DNA of 64,000 nt, taken from Bacteroides sp. CAG:443 (GTDB lineage: Bacteria > Bacteroidota > Bacteroidia > Bacteroidales > Bacteroidaceae). The stretch's first letter is position 1, and the number at the start of each line of letters is the position of its first letter. Made by a program: the position numbers and the translations under genes. Below the pieces are notes generated by a model. That model ran no database searches. It was given only the letters and a program-made list of their open reading frames with translations, and was not told the origin of the DNA. Below are positions 15,666-24,337 of this stretch, one piece after another. Where the stretch lies: the NCBI GenBank assembly GCA_000432735.1, contig FR887808.1, positions 9,900-73,899 of the forward strand. Reading direction: 5' to 3'.

Positions 15666-17528
15666 TCAGAGTTTTACAGGATCTCCTGCTATCTCAAACT
15701 GTCCTCCACCCAGACTCTTATAACGGAATTCATACGAATAACTGGTTCCATCGTAAACCACTGCTTGCATTTTATAATACAAATCTACTCCGTTCATCTG
15801 CGTAGGAGCATCCGGATAATTATGAGAAAGAACCAATCCGCACGCAACCTGAATCTGTTTCATCAGATACGCTTCTGCTTTCTGTTCATCTTCTTTGTCC
15901 ACCAATCCTTCTGGATCATTTCCGGTACGTTTATACATCTGTATATTAAAATTCTTATAATGAGAAGATGCGCCAAACCACCACTCTCCTGTATCTGGAT
16001 AATCTTTATCCAAATAAGCGGGTTTGTTTTCTGCAACCCACTTTACAAGATACTGATAATCGTCAACAGTCATCGAAACAGTGATAGTAGGATCGAACAA
16101 CCATTTTTCACCATTATGCAAAAACGTTTCTTTTTCATGACGGACAATATTATTGTTCAGTTTCCAAGTAGTATCCAACAGATATTCATCTGCCATAGCA
16201 ACAGTTGTTTTGCCATCATAATATTTATATAACACGACTTGTGTATCTCCCTCCTTCGCATAAGGTAATTTCTGAGCCAGAAATACAGGTAAATAGTCGG
16301 TTGCCTTGATAGAAGAAGAGAAATTATCATTCTTTCCCGGATCACCCATTGCATCATAATCGGCAGGAGTTACCACTACAACATCGTTACCGATATAAGC
16401 TCCCCACTTACCGCTTGTGAACTGGAACAATGTATTATAAGGCTTCGATTGTGAAGGTTGTGAGGTCGTAACTTTTACATTATCCAACTGAATGGTCGTC
16501 GTAACCCCATCCTTTGCTCCCCGATATCCGAAGGCAATATAAATATTTTTCCCATTATAGGACTTCAGTGAATAGGTTCCAACATTTGTTTTATCAGTAT
16601 ATCCGCTTTCCATTGGAGTAGGATAAGCAAAATAATCAGTAATATCAGTCCATGTAGATACATCAAATGCTCCTCCCGCATTATACTTATCAGAAATCAA
16701 TACGCTGAAAGCATCTCCGTTATAATGACCGAATACTATATCAAAAGTCAATAAAGCATCTGCCGATTCTATTTTTACCGGTTTCGTTATCAAGTAATTT
16801 TCCACTTCTCCAGCAGCCTTGTAAGCAGACAGTTCAGCCGATCCATCGCCCTTATATACATTTGCCGACCATTTTTCTGTTCCTTTTATACAGACTTGTG
16901 TCCATTCTGCAATTTCAATAGGCTGCTTAGCAGTGCACGAATTGAAATTCTCATTTAAATAATCAATTCCTTCCACCGGATCATTCAAGTCATACATATA
17001 ATCCGCCAGACAAAAATCACCCTCCTTGGCACCTTCCATACGGGCAGCTAATATCTTAGGAATTTCTACATTGGGAGCATGAGAAGGAGATAAAAAATTA
17101 TTCTCCCATATAGTTTTGTAATCATCTCCATTTAAGGTATAGGCAGACACAACAGAATATTTTTTCAATGTTTCTGAAACATCTTCCTGATAATTATATG
17201 TAACCCCTACAGTAGAACCTTTTCCCCAAGATCCATACAGATTAGCCAATATAGCAGGAACATACTTATCTGCCGAAGCAAAAGAATTCAGAGCCAAATC
17301 TGAAGCTACTCGCTTCGCCAATGACTTTTCTTCATCAGTCTGTGCGTCAGCTTCTGCCGCTTTGGCTATAGATTCATAATCAGCCTTTACCAAGACATAT
17401 TCTTCTTCAGTTTTCGTGATGGTAATACCTTCCGAATCAATTTCATTGTAAATATCTTCCATCGGATTACATGCAACCAGTAAGCCACCAAAGAAAGACA
17501 ATGCTATTAAATTATATTTCAATTTCAT
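15666..17528 (-). CDS. Choice-of-anchor J domain surface lipoprotein
   Basis: A 620-residue lipoprotein (MKLKYNLIALSFFGGLLVAC, lipid Cys 20). The middle third (about 185-360) is a choice-of-anchor J jelly-roll domain (LTFDIVFGHYNGDAFSVLIS, NIYIAFGYRG, IQLDNVKVT), a fold often used for ligand binding in Bacteroidetes surface proteins. The C-terminal third is beta-rich and unrecognised. It directly follows the TonB receptor; an in-frame ATG at 17555 overlaps that gene's stop (TGATG), but the later ATG begins the canonical lipoprotein signal. It probably acts as a surface binding partner of the receptor, in place of a SusD. Confidence 0.82.
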   Translation of the reverse strand: MKLKYNLIALSFFGGLLVACNPMEDIYNEIDSEGITITKTEEEYVLVKADYESIAKAAEADAQTDEEKSLAKRVASDLALNSFASADKYVPAILANLYGSWGKGSTVGVTYNYQEDVSETLKKYSVVSAYTLNGDDYKTIWENNFLSPSHAPNVEIPKILAARMEGAKEGDFCLADYMYDLNDPVEGIDYLNENFNSCTAKQPIEIAEWTQVCIKGTEKWSANVYKGDGSAELSAYKAAGEVENYLITKPVKIESADALLTFDIVFGHYNGDAFSVLISDKYNAGGAFDVSTWTDITDYFAYPTPMESGYTDKTNVGTYSLKSYNGKNIYIAFGYRGAKDGVTTTIQLDNVKVTTSQPSQSKPYNTLFQFTSGKWGAYIGNDVVVVTPADYDAMGDPGKNDNFSSSIKATDYLPVFLAQKLPYAKEGDTQVVLYKYYDGKTTVAMADEYLLDTTWKLNNNIVRHEKETFLHNGEKWLFDPTITVSMTVDDYQYLVKWVAENKPAYLDKDYPDTGEWWFGASSHYKNFNIQMYKRTGNDPEGLVDKEDEQKAEAYLMKQIQVACGLVLSHNYPDAPTQMNGVDLYYKMQAVVYDGTSYSYEFRYKSLGGGQFEIAGDPVKL

Positions 17529-17554
17529 ACCTAAATCATGTTTTAAGTTAACCA

Positions 17555-20131
17555 TCAGAACATTACCTTAAATCCGGTAGACCAAGTTCTGCCGAAGCCA
17601 TAAAATACCAAAGCTGAATCCCAGTTATGAGTTGCACCATCTGTAGCATCAGCTACATAACAAGTATTTGTCAAATTGTAGACATTGCTATAAATCACAG
17701 CCTTCAAGCCCTTGCACAAATCAAAGCGATAGCTAAGTCCTAAGTCAATGGTATAAAAATTAGGCATTTTCCAAGAATCAATGCCGGCATCCGATTTACT
17801 GGTACGATTTGACGGATCGAAATCAGCATAGTTCTTACCTGCAAAATTATAGTCAGCATTCATTTTCAATCCTTTAAACACCTCCCACGAAGCAGACAGT
17901 GCAGCAGTAAGCTGTGCTGAGTTGCCCACATGTACATCCTTTACATAAGCATCGTATGTACCGATTGGCTTGCTTGACTCATCGTAAATAGTAAAATGCA
18001 CATCATCCGCCCATTTCCAGTCACCTAAGGAGAACATACCTTTCAATTCGAATGTCTTGACAGGCTTGTAAGTTGCTTCCAGTTCTACTCCCATGTGAAT
18101 GGCATCCAGACCTGTAATATTGGCATATTCCTGTCCAACTCTTCTACGAGTCGATTTATCCATCCATCTGGTATAATATCCGTTCAGTGCGACATTGAAA
18201 TATTCATTGTTGAACCCGTATCCTAATTCGAACGTAACAATTTTCTCGTAAGGAGCATCTGCATTGGCAGAAACGTTATTGTTCGGGAATACAGAATTAA
18301 AGAATGGAGCACGGGTGAAGTATCCTCCATTGACAAAAACGTTATGGTTTCGATTAAACTTATAATTATATCCTGCCTTAACACTCCACGGCTGGAAATG
18401 ATAGAAATCGGAAACCTTTTTTCCATCTACATTGCCGCCTTTGTCATGATAACGATAAGATTCGTTCGTAATAGAAGCAGACAGGAACGAGGACCATTTA
18501 TCCGTATTATACTCTGCCTGTGCAAACAAGCCTGCCCAGACAATTTCACCTACGCTATGGTACTGAACAATATCACCCTCTTTCAGGATCACATTAGGAG
18601 ATTCATAATCCAGATGCTTACTACCCGGCATATAATATGCACCACCCAACAAATTGTCAATGACTTCTTTGTGATAGCCTTTGTAATAGCGTCCGTCGAA
18701 TCCGCCTGTAAACGTAAATTTCTCCGTGATGCGGTTTTTATATGAGCTCAAAACGCCATACCAGTCATGATCATTCACAGCATTGGTAAAAATTGCTTGT
18801 GAACCGTTGGGATTGGAAGCATTAGCAGCCAACACAGCATCGTAATCAAGTAATCCTCCTGCAGTCAGTTTTGTATCTTCGTAAGGGCGTCCACTATTAT
18901 TGTCGATGGCCAACCAGTTACTATTATTTCCACGTACGCGGCGTCCACCACCGGTTGCCATGGAAGCATACAGAGAAGTCGTCAAAGAAGAGTTCTCATT
19001 GATTGTCCAATAATGATTCAATGAAACCTGCGGTTTGTGATAATAGTTATATCCGTAAGCGCCACCAGTCAGTTCACCATTCAGATAACCATAAGAGTTA
19101 CTAAAACGTCCACCATCCGGGCTGTTCTTATAATCTTCGATATAATGCTTGGTTGCACGCTGATTATGCCATTGCGGAGCACCAAAAGCCGTCAACGACA
19201 ATTTATGATGTTCATTAATGATCTTAGAGATATTACCGAAATACGTCCAGCCTTCATAATTGGTTCCTTTCACGTATCCATCACCCGTATTCAGAGCACC
19301 CATCAATGTAACAGCCCAGCCGTTATCCATCAGACCAGTAGAAACAGAAACAGAATATTTACGAAATCCGTCATTTCCGATGCCGATATAAGCCGATCCT
19401 CCTTTTTGTGCTTCGGTACTCTTTGTCACCATATTCATAGTTCCTCCCACAGAAGACAAACCTAATGCTGAAGCTCCCAAACCACGCTGCACCTGAATAA
19501 ACTGGCTCACATCAGACAAGCCAGACCAGTTCGACCAATAAACCTTACCGTTTTCCATACCGTTAATAGGTACACCATTTATCAGAATACCCAGATTGGA
19601 AGAATCGAAACCACGCATATTGATTCGAGAATCACCATAACCTCCACTATCACGAGTAACATATACAGATGGAGTAGATTTCAACAACTCCGGAAATTCC
19701 AAGTTACCAACCTTCTCTTCAATAGTTGCCAATTTCACATTAGAAATAGGGATTGGAGTCTGACGATCAGACTTGATAATCGAAGCAATGACACTTACCT
19801 CACCCAACCCTATAGCGTCAGGTGCCAAGGAAATTGTACCTAAATTTACATTATTTCCTGTAATTTTCACGTTCTTGATTAATTCATTATAACCAACGTA
19901 ACTAATAGCCAAAACAATTTTGCCATTTTTTACATTCAGAGTAAAACTGCCATCCATGTCAGTTACTGTTCCTTCTGTAGAGCCTTTTACCACTACCGTC
20001 GCCCCGATAAGAGGCTCGTTGTTTTCCGCATCTACAATCTTGCCTTTCAGTGTAGCCTGAGCTACCGCAGTGACTGTACTTACTATGACAAGCACCGCAA
20101 ACAATAGAAAATGCTTCAATTGACTTTTCAT
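17555..20131 (-). CDS. TonB-dependent receptor (nuclease locus, receptor A)
   Basis: An 858-residue outer-membrane transporter: signal peptide (MKSQLKHFLLFAVLVIVSTVTAVAQ), carboxypeptidase-regulatory-like domain at about 28-105 (LKGKIVDAENNEPLIGATVVVKG), plug at about 130-240 (INMRGFDSSNLGILINGVPINGMENG) and a C-terminal barrel ending WSTGFKVMF. It heads a three-gene unit with a choice-of-anchor J lipoprotein and a secreted nuclease. That points to uptake of nucleotides, oligonucleotides or phosphate released from extracellular nucleic acids; the substrate is inferred from neighbours only. Confidence 0.9.
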   Translation of the reverse strand: MKSQLKHFLLFAVLVIVSTVTAVAQATLKGKIVDAENNEPLIGATVVVKGSTEGTVTDMDGSFTLNVKNGKIVLAISYVGYNELIKNVKITGNNVNLGTISLAPDAIGLGEVSVIASIIKSDRQTPIPISNVKLATIEEKVGNLEFPELLKSTPSVYVTRDSGGYGDSRINMRGFDSSNLGILINGVPINGMENGKVYWSNWSGLSDVSQFIQVQRGLGASALGLSSVGGTMNMVTKSTEAQKGGSAYIGIGNDGFRKYSVSVSTGLMDNGWAVTLMGALNTGDGYVKGTNYEGWTYFGNISKIINEHHKLSLTAFGAPQWHNQRATKHYIEDYKNSPDGGRFSNSYGYLNGELTGGAYGYNYYHKPQVSLNHYWTINENSSLTTSLYASMATGGGRRVRGNNSNWLAIDNNSGRPYEDTKLTAGGLLDYDAVLAANASNPNGSQAIFTNAVNDHDWYGVLSSYKNRITEKFTFTGGFDGRYYKGYHKEVIDNLLGGAYYMPGSKHLDYESPNVILKEGDIVQYHSVGEIVWAGLFAQAEYNTDKWSSFLSASITNESYRYHDKGGNVDGKKVSDFYHFQPWSVKAGYNYKFNRNHNVFVNGGYFTRAPFFNSVFPNNNVSANADAPYEKIVTFELGYGFNNEYFNVALNGYYTRWMDKSTRRRVGQEYANITGLDAIHMGVELEATYKPVKTFELKGMFSLGDWKWADDVHFTIYDESSKPIGTYDAYVKDVHVGNSAQLTAALSASWEVFKGLKMNADYNFAGKNYADFDPSNRTSKSDAGIDSWKMPNFYTIDLGLSYRFDLCKGLKAVIYSNVYNLTNTCYVADATDGATHNWDSALVFYGFGRTWSTGFKVMF

Positions 20132-20173
20132 ACGTTTTCTTCAATTGTTTTTGTGTTATTAATAAATCAAAGA

Positions 20174-20181
20174 CAAATATA
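20174..20181 (-). promoter_or_regulatory. Promoter -7 element of TonB receptor A unit
   Basis: TATATTTG on the minus strand, 43 nt before the start codon at 20131, fits TAnnTTTG. Confidence 0.7.
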
Positions 20182-20220
20182 GTAAAAAACTTTAAAAATT
20201 CGGAGGAAAAAGCCAAAATT

Positions 20221-20247
20221 ATTAGCACATTAACTCGATTATGTTAA
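20221..20247 (-). promoter_or_regulatory. Shared operator, copy 1, upstream of TonB receptor A
   Basis: Plus-strand reading: ATTAGCACATTAAC, four variable bases, TTATGTTAA, with inverted arms ATTAAC/GTTAAT spaced 8 bp. It has the same sequence and the same 47-bp offset from the -7 element as the copy at 14226-14253. Its position upstream of the core promoter fits activator binding. Confidence 0.65.
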
Positions 20248-20490
20248 TAAAATTATTATTAAAAATACAAAGAATATGCATTTCCACCCGACCAGCCGTT
20301 TTTATACCGACACTATCACGCAGAAAGCAGTTTTTCTCTTTACACTTTCCACAGAGAACCGACGAAAGACTTGTCATTTTATCAGAAGCATAAAAAATTA
20401 ACAGAAATGAAACACCCCTGCACGTAGTTGCGATTTAAGCAAGTTCACACCGGCAGCAGACCGGGAAAAAGGAGGCAAAATAGCAAGCGG

Positions 20491-20588
20491 ACCACCGATG
20501 GTACCACCAATGATACCACTTATTATACTGCTACACAAGCAATTACCACTACAAGCGGCCCACCAATGATACCACCAGTGGTACCACC
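20491..20588. repeat. Degenerate 12-bp minisatellite upstream of radA
   Basis: Imperfect 12-bp units ACCACCGATGGT, ACCACCAATGAT, ACCACTTATTAT, then after a diverged stretch CCACCAATGAT, ACCACCAGTGGT and ACCACC. Both strands are open here but give only low-complexity translations (TTDGTTNDTT on one strand, GIIGGTIGG on the other). It is noncoding as far as I can tell; the rest of the 20250-20870 region holds no gene. Confidence 0.65.
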
Positions 20589-20721
20589 CTTTCCTATTAT
20601 ATATAATAAACAAAGATATAATCAAAGGAAGTTTCGTCCGAAACTTCGGAGGAGGGCATTGAGAAAAGAAAGGCATTAACTTTTTTTAAGCCCGTGGCAT
20701 CGACAGACTTCCGCACGAGGA

Positions 20722-20771
20722 TTCCGGCAGAATTTGTACAAAAGATTTTAGTTTTTGTACAAAAACCGGAA
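20722..20771. repeat. Imperfect long hairpin with twin TTTGTACAAA sites
   Basis: TTCCGG (20722-20727) pairs with CCGGAA (20766-20771), and TTTGTACAAAA pairs with TTTTTGTACAAA inside it. The two 10-bp palindromes TTTGTACAAA start at 20733 and 20754, exactly 21 bp apart, so they could instead be a pair of protein-binding sites. It lies about 150 bp upstream of the radA start. Confidence 0.5.
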
Positions 20772-20873
20772 AATCGCCCCGTAGTCTTCCGGAAAACGCG
20801 CTTCCGATTTCCGCCACGAGCCGTCCGGAGCCCGAAAGAAAGCCGTCCGAACACGAGGAAAACCGCCCGTTTT

Positions 20874-20897
20874 TTCTTATCTTTGCAAAGATAAGAA
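20874..20897. promoter_or_regulatory. Perfect 24-bp palindrome over the radA promoter
   Basis: The half-site TTCTTATCTTTG (20874-20885) is followed immediately by its exact reverse complement (20886-20897). The radA -7 element TATCTTTG (20878-20885) lies inside it, and the mirror copy gives an equal -7 element on the minus strand (20886-20893). It could be an operator occluding the promoter, or a pair of face-to-face promoters. Confidence 0.65.
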
Positions 20898-20917
20898 CTT
20901 AACCCAACCAACGAATC

Positions 20918-22291
20918 ATGGCGAAAGAAAAAACCGTATATGTTTGCACCAACTGCGGACAGGAATCGCCCAAATGGGCAGGCAAGTGTCCGTCGTGCGG
21001 GCAGTGGAACACGTTTGTGGAAGAGGTGGTGCGCAAGGAAGTGCCCGTAGCCAAGCATGTGGCGCACGGCATCGAATCGGTACGCTCGAAACCGCAGCGG
21101 CTGCACGAAATCACCTCGGGAGAGGAGCAGCGCATCGACATGGGCGACGACGAACTGAACCGCGTACTGGGCGGCGGACTGGTAGAGGGCTCGCTCACGC
21201 TGATAGGCGGGGAACCGGGCATCGGAAAGTCGACGCTGGTGCTTCAGACGGTACTCCGGCTCACGGACAAGAAGGTGCTGTACATTTCGGGCGAAGAAAG
21301 CGCACGGCAGTTGAAGCTGCGTGCCGACCGCATCCCCCATCCCGAGGCAAGCAACCTGCTCATTGCGTGCGAAACGTCGCTGGAGCAGATTTTCACGAAC
21401 ATCAAGAATACGGCTCCCGACCTGGTGGTCATCGACTCCATACAGACCATCTCGACGGAGAATATCGACTCGTCGCCGGGCAGCATCGTGCAGGTGCGCG
21501 AGTGTTCGGCAGCCATCCTGAAATTTGCCAAGGAAACGGGTACACCGGTCATCCTCATCGGGCACATCAACAAGGAAGGCAGCATCGCCGGACCGAAGGT
21601 ACTGGAGCATATCGTCGATACGGTGCTTCAGTTCGAGGGCGACCAGCACTACATGTACCGCATCCTGCGAAGCATCAAGAACCGCTTCGGAAGTACGGCG
21701 GAACTGGGTATCTACGAGATGCGTCAGGACGGGCTGCGGCAGGTGAGCAATCCTTCGGAACTGCTGCTGACACAAGACCATGAGGGCATGAGCGGCATTG
21801 CCATCGCCTGTGCGGTAGAGGGTATCCGTCCGTTTCTCATCGAGGTGCAGGCACTGGTGAGCACGGCGGCCTACGGTATGCCCCAGCGTTCGGCCACGGG
21901 ATTCGACCTGCGCCGCATGAACATGCTGCTGGCGGTGCTGGAGAAGCGTGTGGGCTTTAAATTGGCACAGAAGGATGTCTTCCTGAACATCGCAGGAGGA
22001 CTGAAGGTGAACGATCCGGCCATCGACCTGGCGGTAATCAGTGCCATCCTGTCGAGCAACATGGACACGGAGATTGAAGCGGGCGTGTGCATGGCGGGCG
22101 AAGTGGGACTGAGCGGAGAAATCCGTCCCGTAAACCGCATCGAACAGCGCATCAGCGAAGCGGAGAAGCTGGGCTTCACACGGATGCTCGTACCCAAGCA
22201 TAACCTGCAGGGACTGGACCGCAAGAAGATCAAGATCGAGCTGGTGCCCGTACGCAAGGTGGAAGAGGCTTTCCGGCAGCTGTTCGGGTAA
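20918..22291 (+). CDS. radA: DNA repair protein RadA
   Basis: A 457-residue RecA-like ATPase that promotes branch migration in recombinational repair. Domains in order: C4 zinc finger (CTNCGQESPKWAGKCPSCG, residues 8-26), RecA core with Walker A GEPGIGKST, the RadA-specific KNRFGS motif, and a C-terminal Lon-protease-like domain. Length is typical. It appears to be transcribed from a promoter embedded in the palindrome at 20874-20897. The GC-rich, strongly codon-biased sequence contrasts with the AT-rich RhuM fragment that follows 22 nt downstream. Confidence 0.96.
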   Translation: MAKEKTVYVCTNCGQESPKWAGKCPSCGQWNTFVEEVVRKEVPVAKHVAHGIESVRSKPQRLHEITSGEEQRIDMGDDELNRVLGGGLVEGSLTLIGGEPGIGKSTLVLQTVLRLTDKKVLYISGEESARQLKLRADRIPHPEASNLLIACETSLEQIFTNIKNTAPDLVVIDSIQTISTENIDSSPGSIVQVRECSAAILKFAKETGTPVILIGHINKEGSIAGPKVLEHIVDTVLQFEGDQHYMYRILRSIKNRFGSTAELGIYEMRQDGLRQVSNPSELLLTQDHEGMSGIAIACAVEGIRPFLIEVQALVSTAAYGMPQRSATGFDLRRMNMLLAVLEKRVGFKLAQKDVFLNIAGGLKVNDPAIDLAVISAILSSNMDTEIEAGVCMAGEVGLSGEIRPVNRIEQRISEAEKLGFTRMLVPKHNLQGLDRKKIKIELVPVRKVEEAFRQLFG

Positions 22292-22313
22292 AAGAGTGCT
22301 AACAAGATAATTT

Positions 22314-22646
22314 ATGGCAAAGAAATTCAACATACGAAACAGTACGGCAGAATTTCTCATTTTCCAACTTGAAGGAAAAGAGAACGGTATACAAGTGCTC
22401 TATAAAGACGAAACAATCTGGGCTACGCAAAAAGCAATAGCCGAGCTGTTCGACATAGGAGTGCCAGCCATCAGCAAGCATCTGAAAAATATATTCGAAG
22501 ACGGTGAGCTGAATGAAAATTCAGTTATTTCCAAAATGGAAACAACTGCCTCCGACGGGAAAATGTACAACACCCGGTTTTATAATCTTGATGCCATTAT
22601 TTCCGTTCTTCGACCGCTTCAATACAGACAGCTTATTATCATTTAA
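22314..22646 (+). pseudogene. Truncated RhuM-family protein
   Basis: A 110-residue N-terminal fragment of the RhuM family (ETIWATQKAIAELFDIGVPAISKHLKNIFEDGELNENSVISKMETTASDGKMYNTRFYNLDAIISV), whose usual length is over 300 residues. Homology stops right after AIISV, followed by an unrelated tail LRPLQYRQLIII. Intact family members have an N-terminal DNA-binding-like region and often travel with genomic islands; function is unclear. It is more AT-rich than both neighbours, so it looks like the relic of an acquired gene lodged between two housekeeping genes. Confidence 0.75.
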
Positions 22647-22684
22647 ACCTGACTCTGATTCATAGTAAACAAAAACAACCATTT

Positions 22685-24337
22685 ATGATACAAGAATACC
22701 AGTTAAGAGTTCTGCCCGAGCAGGCAGCCAGCGAACAGCATATCAAACAATACGTGAGCCGCGAGAAGGGGCTCGACATTCGTACCATCCACGCCGTACG
22801 GGTGCTGAAACGAAGCATCGATGCCCGCCAGCGGACCATCTTCGTAAACCTGAAGGTACAGGTGTTCATCAACGAAACGCCTACCGAGGAGGAGTTCGTA
22901 CGGACGGAATACCGCAACGTGGAGGGTAAGCCTCAGGTGATTGTGGTGGGTGCCGGACCGGGCGGTCTGTTTGCTGCCCTGCGCCTGATAGAGCTGGGAC
23001 TGCGTCCGGTAGTGGTGGAGCGCGGAAAGAACGTGCGCGACCGCAAGACGGATCTTGCCCGCATCAGCCGTGAGCACAAGGTGGACCCGGAATCGAACTA
23101 CAGCTTCGGCGAGGGAGGTGCGGGAGCTTACTCCGACGGCAAGCTGTACACGCGCAGCAAGAAGCGTGGCAGCGTGGACAAGATTCTGAACGTGTTCTGC
23201 CAGCACGGGGCAAGCACTTCCATCCTGATAGACGCTCATCCGCACATCGGAACCGACAAGTTGCCGAGGGTGATCGAGAACATGCGAAATACCATCATCG
23301 CCTGCGGTGGAGAGGTGCACTTCCAGACACGCATGGATGCCCTGCTCATCAAGGACAACAAGGTGGCGGGCATTGAAACAAATACGGGAAAGACCTTCCA
23401 CGGTCCGGTGATTCTGGCTACGGGACATTCGGCACGCGACGTATACCGCTGGCTGTATGCCAACGGGGTGACCATCGAACCCAAGGGTATCGCCGTGGGG
23501 GTACGTCTGGAACATCCGTCGATGCTGATCGACCAGATTCAGTATCACAACAAGAACGGACGCGGAAAGTATCTGCCGGCAGCGGAATACAGCTTCGTGC
23601 AGCAGGTAGACGGTCGCGGGGTGTACAGCTTCTGCATGTGTCCGGGAGGATTTGTAGTTCCGGCAGCCAGCGGACCTCATCAGATAGTGGTGAACGGCAT
23701 GAGCCCCAGCAACCGTGGCACAAAGTGGAGTAACTCCGGCATGGTGGTGGAACTGCGTCCCGAAGACCTGCTCCTGCCCGACTTGCAGCTTCAGGCGTGC
23801 GAAACCATTCAGGGTTCGGCAGAGGCACAGACCGAGGAACTGATTGCCCGTTCGGGAAAACTGCCCGAGGGAAGCGTGCATACGCTGGCTGTAATGCACT
23901 TTCAGGAGAAGCTGGAACAACTCTGCTGGCAGCAGGGTAACATGCGACAGACGGCTCCTGCGCAGCGTATGGCGGACTTCATCAACCGGAAGGTGAGCTA
24001 CGACCTGCCCGACACATCGTACAGCCCGGGACTGGTTTCTTCGCCGCTTCATTTCTGGATGCCGAAATTCATCAGCAGTCGTCTGAGCCGCGGCTTCCAG
24101 TTGTTCGGCAAGAGCTCGCACGGCTTCCTGACCAACGAGGCGGTGATGATTGCCGTGGAAACACGTACCTCGGCTCCTATCCGCATCGTGCGCGACAATG
24201 AAACCTTGCAGCACGTCACCGTAGAGGGGCTGTTCCCCTGCGGAGAGGGTGCGGGCTATGCAGGCGGTATCGTGTCGGCAGGTATCGACGGCGAACGGTG
24301 TGCCGATGCCGTAGCGGCGTACTTGCAGAGGAATTAA
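22685..24337 (+). CDS. NAD(P)/FAD-dependent oxidoreductase (COG2509-like)
   Basis: A 550-residue flavoprotein. An N-terminal domain of about 80 residues precedes the dinucleotide-binding motif VVGAGPGGLFAALRLIELGLRPVVVERG (starting near residue 84). The SFGEGGAGAYSDGKL segment and the C-terminal FPCGEGAGYAGGIVSAGIDG flavin motif follow. This matches the widespread uncharacterised FAD-dependent dehydrogenase family related to HI0933/geranylgeranyl reductase-like folds. Its substrate is unknown. No operon partner is evident; the upstream 38 nt abut the RhuM remnant. Confidence 0.88.
   Translation: MIQEYQLRVLPEQAASEQHIKQYVSREKGLDIRTIHAVRVLKRSIDARQRTIFVNLKVQVFINETPTEEEFVRTEYRNVEGKPQVIVVGAGPGGLFAALRLIELGLRPVVVERGKNVRDRKTDLARISREHKVDPESNYSFGEGGAGAYSDGKLYTRSKKRGSVDKILNVFCQHGASTSILIDAHPHIGTDKLPRVIENMRNTIIACGGEVHFQTRMDALLIKDNKVAGIETNTGKTFHGPVILATGHSARDVYRWLYANGVTIEPKGIAVGVRLEHPSMLIDQIQYHNKNGRGKYLPAAEYSFVQQVDGRGVYSFCMCPGGFVVPAASGPHQIVVNGMSPSNRGTKWSNSGMVVELRPEDLLLPDLQLQACETIQGSAEAQTEELIARSGKLPEGSVHTLAVMHFQEKLEQLCWQQGNMRQTAPAQRMADFINRKVSYDLPDTSYSPGLVSSPLHFWMPKFISSRLSRGFQLFGKSSHGFLTNEAVMIAVETRTSAPIRIVRDNETLQHVTVEGLFPCGEGAGYAGGIVSAGIDGERCADAVAAYLQRN

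Noticed and set aside
20491..20588. CRISPR array
   Set aside because: The repeats are only 12 bp, contiguous, degenerate and without spacers; no cas genes are near.
20597..22360. 587-codon open frame antisense to radA
   Set aside because: It lies opposite a canonical RadA with full motifs; the long antisense frame follows from GC-rich codon bias and its translation is Arg/His/Gln-rich without recognisable domains.
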